Shown here: positions 57,716 to 64,000 of the stretch, one piece after another
Layout of the letters: the number at the start of each line of letters is the position of its first letter
How positions within the stretch are numbered: position 1 is the first letter of the stretch
DNA from: Serinus canaria
Lineage: Eukaryota > Chordata > Aves > Passeriformes > Fringillidae
Direction: 5' to 3'
Length of the DNA stretch: 64,000 bases
Assembly (NCBI RefSeq): GCF_022539315.1
Contig: NC_066317.1
Location: 70,415,190 to 70,479,189 of the forward strand
Notes under the pieces: generated by a model
Told to the model about the DNA's origin: nothing
Seen by the model: the letters and a program-made list of their open reading frames with translations, nothing else
The model's database searches: none
Made by a program: the position numbers and the translations under genes

Positions 57716-59124
57716 GACACAATTCCCTATTTTCCGATCTGGTCTGTCCCAATCCAGGCCAAGCTCTGGCATCCCACTGCAAGGGCAGTGTCTGTGTGGA
57801 AGCATGTTCCAAACCAAGTTCCAAGTTCCTCCAAACCCAGGGAATTTTAGGGATCTTGAGGCCGAGGGAAGTTCCAACACGACACACAAGTGGCCACAGC
57901 AAATCCTCTGAGCAATCCAAGATGCGAGTTCCTCTTCAATGCCACTTCAGAGGTTCCAGTGTGAGCAGGGATGCGTTTTCCCAGGAATATCAGGAGGGAA
58001 ATTCCTGATGTGTGCTTGGTGCTGCTCAGTTCATTTAACGAGGGCAGGGGTTCAGTCTGGATCCTTTCGTTTGTTCTGCCCCCCAGCCAGAAGAGTTTTT
58101 CCTCAAATGACCCCAAGCCAGGAGCGCTGCCCCAATCCAAGATGGATTTCCCATCCCTCCATCCCAAGCAAAGACAGCTTTGCTTGGATCAACACCAAAC
58201 ACATCTCAGCCTTTAAAACATCGAGTTTGGATCTAGCAGCCCAATTCCCCGGAATCCCCAGAGCTTTGTCCATCCAGCAGGAACAGAACAGCTCCAATCC
58301 TCCCCAGGATTCCCCTTGGGGCCTTCTGGGATGTTCCAGCTTTCCCTTTGGAATAGCTGCAGGGAGGAAGGGCTCGGGAAGAGCTGGGCCAGGCCAGAGG
58401 GGACATCGAACCTCTCCAGGGTGACAGCTCCGGCTTTCCCAGCCTCTGCTGCTCCAGAGGGCAGGAAAAGCACAGGAACAAAGCTGCTGAGGGGCAGCAG
58501 CCGGCGGAGGATCCCTGGCAGGGCAGGGACCCCGGGGACCAGCCAGGGATTCGCTCCTTTTCCCATTTTTCCATGGCGTGGGTTTTGTTTTCAGCTGACA
58601 AAATCCATCGAGGACAGTGGATGTGCCCAGAGTTCATGGAGATGAGCAGGACCAGGCACGGATCCGGCCCTTCCCGAATGGAACAGCTCCTGTCACTGCT
58701 CCAAGGAATGTTCCAGAGCCTTCTCCTGCCACTGCTCAAGGACAGGCCCAGGGCCTTCTCCTGGCACAAAGAGGCTTTTCCACATTCCCTTCGTTCCTGC
58801 TGAAAACTTCCCAGCAGCCTGAGCATCCCCAGATCCACCTGTCCCACACTGAGAAGCACTCCCTGCTCCCAAATTTCCTGATGGGAATGAGCTGGACCCA
58901 AAATCCTCTTGAGGAAAGGACAAGGAGCTCCTGGGCTGCCAGGGAAGGTTGAATCTCTCAGATGCTGCAAGGACAGAAAAGCTCAAGCCCTGGCTTATCC
59001 TGCTTGGGGTTATCCAGGATTAGGCCCCTGCATTCCAGAGGCCAAGAGATTCCCAAGGAAAGGGGCACTAATTTCAGAAGAAAGATCCTAAAAAGATCCT
59101 AAAAAGGCTGATAGCAGCTTCCTG
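57716..59124. other. EXOC6B: Intronic sequence without recognised feature
   Basis: Nothing supported. Confidence 0.5.
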
Positions 59125-59425
59125 TACCTAAAGGGGCTCCAGGAGAGCTGGAGAGGGACTGGGGACAAGGGACAGAGGGACAGGAGCCAGGGAATGGCTC
59201 CCACTGGGAAAGGGAAGATTGGGCTGGGATCTGGGCAAGGAATTGCTGTCTGGGAGGGTGGGCAGGGGCTGGGCTGGAATTCCCAGATTTGCTGGGGCTG
59301 CCCCTGGATCCCTGGGAATGCCCAAGGCCAGGCTGGATCCACCTGGGACAGTGGGAGGTGTCCCTGAACATGGATGGGGATGGGATTTAAGGTTCCTTCC
59401 CACCCACCCCATTCCATGACTCCAG
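59125..59425 (+). mobile_element. CR1 LINE 3' copy, sense
   Basis: GGGGCTCCAGGAGAGCTGGA, GGGACAAGGGACAGAGGGAC, TTCCCAGATTTGCTGGGGCT, ending CCACCCCATTCCATGAC. Confidence 0.92.
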
Positions 59426-61106
59426 CACCCCTCAAAAACACCTTCCCCACACAAGATCCAAGCTGTTCCCAGGGAACTTCCCCCCCAGGCATTCCCGGGA
59501 GCTCAGATTGAATCCCTAGAGCAGAAACCTCCCCACCCAGCCTTTCCCTCGGTGCAATCCCTCCCGGGATGTGGAGCTCCAGCCCCTCCTGGAGCTCGGG
59601 GGGAGGCTGGTCCTGGCCGAGCCCCGCTGCCGGCACCGCTCCGGAGGATCCCGGCGCCCAACAATGGGGGATCTGTCAGAGCCCGGCCCGGCACCGGCCA
59701 TCATCTGTTTCCCATAACTCCAGCTGACCTCAACTCCAGGGCTGAACAAGTAGCCTGTGTTTTTCATCTGGAAAACTCCGTGGAGCCGTTCCCGCTCCGG
59801 CCTCTCCCTGCCCTGCCGGAGCCACTCTGGAGAAGGCACAAAGTGACGATGTCGACAGAGATTTCCTCCTTGTCCCCAACAGCAGCACCCAACGCTTTCG
59901 GGCTGGGTTTTGGCTCTCCTGCCATCCCAGGTGCCCCACGAGGCTGCACACACCTGGATGTGCCTTTCTCCTCCATCCCTCCCTCCCTCTTTCCCCAAGG
60001 AAAATCCCACCCCGACACTTCCCGAGCGGAGCCGGATGCAGACCCTGCGCCTGTTTCATGATAAATTTAAAAACCCCATTAAAACTTTATCAGGAACGAG
60101 CTGCCAGGGAAAGAAACAGATTCAGGACGAGCCCCACAGGGTCTTCCAGGCCAGGCCACCGTGAGGAAAAGCCCTGGAGGACCCTGCTGGTGGGGAAAGC
60201 TCCGGGAAAGGAGGATCCAACCCCCAGAGTTATCAGCTCTGGTCAGGGCTCCCATCCATGAGGGCAAAAAATAAAATGACCTCCAATCAGGGGAAAAGCA
60301 GGATGAGTCCTTGAGGAGGAGGAAGGGCGGGTCCACAGGGAGGAGGAAGGAAAATGTAGGGAAGAGAACACAACCTGCACGAAATCCATCCCTTTTCCCA
60401 CAGTGCTGTGGGGTTTAGGCTCCCTGAGAACCAAAAAGATCCCAAAATGGGGAAGTTTCCATGGGGTGATGTGAGGTCAAAGCCCTTTTTTGTTTTCCCT
60501 TCTCCCTGGATCCCTGTCCCAGCCAGGAGCCTCAGCTCACTCCCACAGCTCTGCCGTGAAATGTTTGGGTTGGAAAAATCACATTTGCATCTTTATTATT
60601 GTGTTCTCCCCTGGCAGAAGAGGGGGGAAGGCTCAGGGAGCAGGGAGAAATAAAAACAGGACAAACTCGTAAATAAACCTCCTGTTCTGAGCACACCCAG
60701 CCTGAGCTGCACCCTCTGAACTGGGACAGAAGTCGTGTCCCAGCAGCCCTTCTCCAACTCGGGCTGTGCCCCTTTTGGAGGCCATAATCCCTAAAAACTG
60801 ATCCAAACAGAAAATTCCAGCTAAAGGGATGCTGCCACACTCTGAGGAGTGGAAAGCACATCCTGGGTGTTGGGAGGGGAATGGCCACAGAAGGACTCTG
60901 GAAGGGATGGGACACCCAGACAGACCCAGAGAGTTGGGACAGTGAGAACCTCAGGGAGGTCAAAACACCCACTGGGACCGGGGTCAGGGAAATTCCAGCA
61001 CAAACCCAGGCTGGGAGGAGAAGGAAGGGATGGACTGGGAGCAGCCCTGGGAGAGGGATTTAGGATGTTGTGGATGAGGCTGGAATGGCCCAGCCCAGAC
61101 CCCCCT
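59426..61106. other. EXOC6B: Intronic sequence; CpG-richer 59600-59830
   Basis: 59630-59700 has CpGs and CCCAACAATGGGGG (SOX-like). A 169-residue plus-strand frame (59552-60061) lacks support. No array noticed. Confidence 0.45.
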
Positions 61107-61288
61107 GCCCAGCCCTGGGCAGATCCCAAAGGAAAGGTGGGAATTGTGTCCCTGTGCCCTCCCTCAGGTGAGAGCCCACCTGCAGAGCTGCCCCAGCCCT
61201 GGGCAGATCCCAAAGGAAAGGTGGGAATTGTGTCCCTGTGCCCTCCCTCAGGTGAGAGCCCACCTGCAGAGCTGCCCCAGCCCTGGGC
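61107..61288. repeat. 84-bp tandem duplication with donor-like CAGGTGAGAG
   Basis: GGGCAGATCCCAAAGGAAAG occurs at 61117 and 61201. Each copy contains CCCTCAGGTGAGAGCCC, a splice-donor-like word on the plus strand. Confidence 0.93.
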
Positions 61289-61304
61289 CAACAGCAGGAG
61301 GACG

Positions 61305-61630
61305 TGGAGCTGCTGGAGAGAGCCCAGAGGAGGCCCCGGAGCTGCTGCAGGGCTGGAGCCCCTCTGCTCTGGAGCCAGGCTGGGAGAGCTGGGAATGTTC
61401 CCCTGGAGAAGGGAAGGCTCCAGGCAGAGCTCAGAGCCCCTGGCAGGGCCTGGAGGGGCTCCAGGAGAGCTGGAGAGGGACTGGGGACAAGGGACAGAGG
61501 GACAGGAGCCAGGGAATGGCTGCCACTGGGAAAGGGCAGGGTTAGGGATACTGGGAATTAGGAATTGTTCCCTGGGAGGGTGGGCAGGCCCTGGCACAGG
61601 GTGCCCTGTGGAGCTGTGGCTGCTCCCAAC
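61305..61630 (+). mobile_element. CR1 LINE 3' copy, sense
   Basis: CCCGGAGCTGCTGCAGGGCT, GGGAATGTTCCCCTGGAGAA, GGAGAGGGACTGGGGACAAG; truncated in the GGGAGGGTGGGCAGG region. Confidence 0.9.
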
Positions 61631-61639
61631 TAGAATTGT

Positions 61640-61755
61640 TGGGCTAGTTCCAACAATTTCCAACAATTTCCAACCAATTCCAACCAATTCCACCCAGATC
61701 AAATCAATTCCAATGAGTTCCAACCAATTCCAGCCATTTCCATCCAGTTCCAGGG
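61640..61755. repeat. (CCAATTCCAA)-type decamer array
   Basis: Words TTTCCAACAA, TTCCAACCAA, TTCCACCCAG repeat for about 115 bp just after a CR1 truncation point. Confidence 0.9.
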
Positions 61756-61889
61756 GGACCCAGACCGTGCCCTGGTTGTCAGGGTGTCCCAGGGCCCTTT
61801 GTGACACGGGGCTGTGCCGTGCCCTGAGCCCTCTGTGACCTGGGGACAGCGCCAGGAACGCCCCTCCCTTGGGAGGCTGCACTTCCCAG

Positions 61890-62006
61890 GATCCCCCAGA
61901 GGATCCCCCAACCCCTCTGAGGCTCGGGATCACCGAGATGGCAGAGAAGGCAAATCCCAAATCCCAGCCCAGGAAGGGGCAGGCGAGCCCCCAGAGAAGG
62001 GGCCAG
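61890..62006 (+). CDS. Candidate exon 1 of an unrecognised plus-strand gene
   Basis: After a plausible acceptor (CACTTCCCAG at 61889) the frame runs DPPEDPPTPLRLGITE, then MAEKANPKSQPRKGQ, then ASPQRRGQ, and stops at a clean donor CAG|GTGAGGG (62006/62007). The ATG at 61938 has a good context (G at -3, G at +4), so it may be either the start of the protein or an internal methionine. The end is phase 0, matching the exon at 63169. It is antisense to and inside an EXOC6B intron. The downstream intron carries (GGGAT)n and a 21-33 bp minisatellite. Function unknown; the call rests on splice signals and frame agreement only. Confidence 0.45.
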
Positions 62007-62034
62007 GTGAGGGAGGGGACAGGAGGGGACACAG

Positions 62035-62210
62035 GGATGGGATGGGATGGGATGGGATGGGATGGGATGGGATGGGATGGGATGGGATGGGATGGGATGG
62101 GATGGGATGGGATGGGATGGGATGGTGATGGGCATGGGATGGGATGCTGGGATGGGATGGTGATGGTGATGTGTGGATGGGATGGGATGGGATGGGATGG
62201 GATGGGATAA
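62035..62210. repeat. (GGGAT)n pentamer array
   Basis: About 18 perfect TGGGA units, then degenerate GGTGATGG, then a short second run. Lies in the candidate intron between 62006 and 63169. Confidence 0.97.
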
Positions 62211-62249
62211 GGTGGGCCAAGGACTGCTTCCCATGGCTCCTCCTGCCTG

Positions 62250-62995
62250 TGGATGGGACACAGGGACTCATGGGTGGGACATGGGGAATCACAGGTGGGA
62301 CGTGGGGACATCATGGTTGGGACACAGGGAATATCAGGTGGGCACATAGGGAATTTCAAGTGGGACAGAGAGAGCCACAGGTGGGACACAAAGAACAAAG
62401 GTGGGATACAGGGAACTGCAGGTGGGATATGGGGAATAACAAGTGGGACACGGGTGGACAGAGATGGGACACAAGGGAACAGCCAGAGGTGGGACACAGA
62501 GAGGTAAAGGTGAGACACAGGCACAGGTGGGACACAGGGAACAACCGGAGTTGGGATACAGGAAATGGCAGGTGGGACACTGGCAGGTACAGGTGAGACA
62601 CAGGTACAGGTGGGACACAGGGAACAAAACAGAAGGTGGGACACAGGGAATGGCAGGTGGGACACAGGGAACAACCAGAGATGGGACACAGGGAATGGCA
62701 GGTGGGACACAGGGAATGGCAGGTGGGACTCAGGGAACAACCAGAGGTAGGACACAGGGAATGGCAGGTGGGACACAGGGAAAAAACCAGAGATGGGACA
62801 CAGGGAATGGCAGGTGGGACACTGGCAGGTACAGGTGAGACACAGGCACAGGCAGGACACAGGGAAACACCCACAGGTGGGACACAGGGGACAAACCACA
62901 CGACAGAGATAGGCAGAGCTGTGACACGGGGAACAAGGCGCAGGTGGGACAGCGGGGCTGGCAGCTGAGGGTGACACACAGGGGCAGTGGGACAC
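62250..62995. repeat. Minisatellite of GGTGGGACACAGGGAA words, 21-33 bp units
   Basis: About 28 units of GGTGGGACACAGGGAA plus TGGCA, CAACCAGAG or longer fillers. Gives very long open frames on both strands (up to 862 residues on minus), which are artefacts. Confidence 0.95.
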
Positions 62996-63168
62996 AGGGC
63001 AGCCCACGGGATGAGGCTGGCAGGGCCACCCGGCCCAGAGAGCCCGTGGGGGACACTCGGAGCCACCACGGAGCCCTTGGGAGAGCCCTGGAGATGGCAC
63101 CCGCCACCTTGCCCAGCAGCCAGGGGAGGGTGGTGGGTGCTCCCTGACTCGCCCTCTGTGCCCTGCAG

Positions 63169-63570
63169 GTGGCCCAGGAGGTGACACCTCCCGCCCGTCC
63201 CACCCGTGACCCCGGCAGCGGCCGCCGGCCCCTGCCCCCGGCGCTGGCACCGCCGCTGGCTGTCCCCGGGCGGAGCAGGGCTCCCGGGCACCGCCCGCGT
63301 GTGCCCAGCGGGCAGGACAGCCCGGGCACGGGCACAGGGACCGCGCAGGGCCGGGCGGAGGAGCCCGGGGAGGGCGCGGAGCCCGGCCAGCACAGGGTGC
63401 GGGTGGCACGGCTGACCGAGGCCGGGCTCAGGCAGCTCGGGGGCATCTCCAGGTACCAGCGCACCCTGGAGTGGCTGGACAGCATCTTCACCAGCAGAGC
63501 CGAGGTGGTGGCCGAGCTGCAGGAGGAGCTGGATGGATTCTGGGAGTTCCAGGAACATGGGAGCAGTTAG
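63169..63570 (+). CDS. Candidate terminal exon of an unrecognised plus-strand gene
   Basis: A strong acceptor (CTGTGCCCTGCAG) opens a 133-codon frame ending TAG at 63568-63570. The first ~80 residues are low-complexity, rich in Pro, Gly, Arg. The last ~50 look like a genuine folded helix-rich segment (VRVARLTEAGLRQLGG, then YQRTLEWLDSIFTSRAEVV, then ELQEELDGFWEF), with nearly all codons ending in G or C as expected for bird coding DNA. Phase 0 agrees with exon 1 at 61890-62006. The final EHGSS and the stop fall where a CR1-like sequence begins. I do not recognise the family and assign no function. The opposite-strand open frame through here is an artefact of GC-rich sequence. Confidence 0.6.
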   Translation: MAQEVTPPARPTRDPGSGRRPLPPALAPPLAVPGRSRAPGHRPRVPSGQDSPGTGTGTAQGRAEEPGEGAEPGQHRVRVARLTEAGLRQLGGISRYQRTLEWLDSIFTSRAEVVAELQEELDGFWEFQEHGSS

Positions 63571-63860
63571 GGTGGAAAAGGGCCCTGAGGTGACCGAGTG
63601 CGACGGGAGCGAACTCCAGCACGGCCCCCGGGGCCACGTCCGGCCCCTCCTGGGACACCTCCACCACTCCGAGGGACCTTCCTGCCACCGACAGGACAGG
63701 CACCAAAGGGGGAGGCTGAGGAGGCAGAGCCAGACCCTGCTCGGGACAAGCTGAAACACAGGAATTCCCAGGGGAATTGCCAGGAAAAGCCCTTTTCCCT
63801 GGAGGATGAGCCACCACTGGGACAGGCTGCCCAGAGAAACTGTGGAGCTCCATCCCAACA
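63545..63860. mobile_element. CR1-like remnant downstream of the candidate terminal exon
   Basis: TTAGGGTGGAAAAGGGCCCT resembles the reverse CR1 start; CCTCCTGGGACACCTCCACC continues it; ACTGGGACAGGCTGCCCAGA further right is CR1-like in the sense direction. Old and rearranged. Confidence 0.5.
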
Positions 63861-64000
63861 GGACACGGACCTGAGAACCCCCTGTGGCTCCATGGGGAGC
63901 CGGACAGGGATCTCCAGAGCTGGACAGGGATCTCCAGAGATGGACAGTGACCTCCAGAGATGGACACGGATCTCCAGAACTGGACAGTGACCTCCAGAGA
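63861..64000. repeat. Short tandem repeat of CCAGAGATGGACAGTGACCT type
   Basis: From about 63898 to the window end, a unit of 18-20 bp with TCTCCAGAGCTGGACAGGGA variants, at least five copies; continues past the window. Confidence 0.85.

Noticed and set aside
59552..60061. 169-residue plus-strand frame starting MQSLPGCGAP
   Set aside because: CpG-rich intron with no splice evidence and ordinary composition; the overlapping minus-strand frames are equally long.
45000..60800. Missing EXOC6B upstream exon (DFSPVYRCLHIYSVL)
   Set aside because: Looked for its reverse-complement words on the plus strand to 64000 and found no match; it must lie beyond the window.
60821..63409. 862-residue minus-strand open frame
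   Set aside because: Crosses CR1, the (GGGAT)n array and the GGTGGGACACAGG minisatellite in antisense; the Cys/Pro/His-rich repeats come from the tandem units. The opposite strand has the better exon evidence.
1..64000. tRNA, rRNA or snRNA genes
   Set aside because: No cloverleaf, A/B-box pair or recognisable small-RNA sequence noticed by eye; a covariance search would be needed to exclude degenerate copies.

Overview
The window is vertebrate genomic DNA, almost certainly from a bird and perhaps a songbird. The evidence is a spliced vertebrate gene with high third-codon GC, dozens of short CR1 LINE 3' ends (the dominant bird retroposon) in both orientations, and a very heavy load of GC-rich minisatellites like those of avian microchromosomes. 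There is no bacterial, phage or CRISPR content. The species call is an inference from composition and repeats.

The main gene is EXOC6B (exocyst subunit Sec15B), on the minus strand. Eleven constitutive exons can be placed to the base (44072 down to 3739). They join without a frame break into about 402 residues, roughly human residues 306-707 by my recollection of an 811-residue protein. The N-terminal third (plus-strand side) and the last ~100 residues lie outside the window. Paralogue-diagnostic residues fit EXOC6B, not EXOC6.

Layout from left to right: 1-3738 is intron 3' of the last visible exon, with 26-bp minisatellites and AT microsatellites. Exon 3739-3880 is hemmed in by tandem repeats. 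A 22.8-kb intron (3881-26641) holds a 27-bp minisatellite, several other arrays, CR1 copies, candidate regulatory islands and a candidate in-frame 30-bp cassette microexon (20648-20677). From 26642 to 44072 there are ten exons separated by introns of 126 bp to 4.0 kb, many packed with minisatellites, including an array of about 60 GATA-type 9-mers at 38064-38607. From 44073 to 64000 is the upstream EXOC6B intron (at least 19.9 kb), with CR1 copies, arrays and candidate enhancers. Near its right end, on the plus strand, are two phase-compatible exons (61890-62006 and 63169-63570) of a gene I do not recognise.

Most long open frames in the window are translations of minisatellites whose unit length, or lack of stops, keeps all frames open. 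They are rejected as genes. No tRNA, rRNA, intact transposase, reverse transcriptase or viral gene was seen. 'Conserved element' calls rest only on base composition and motif content, because no alignment could be run.
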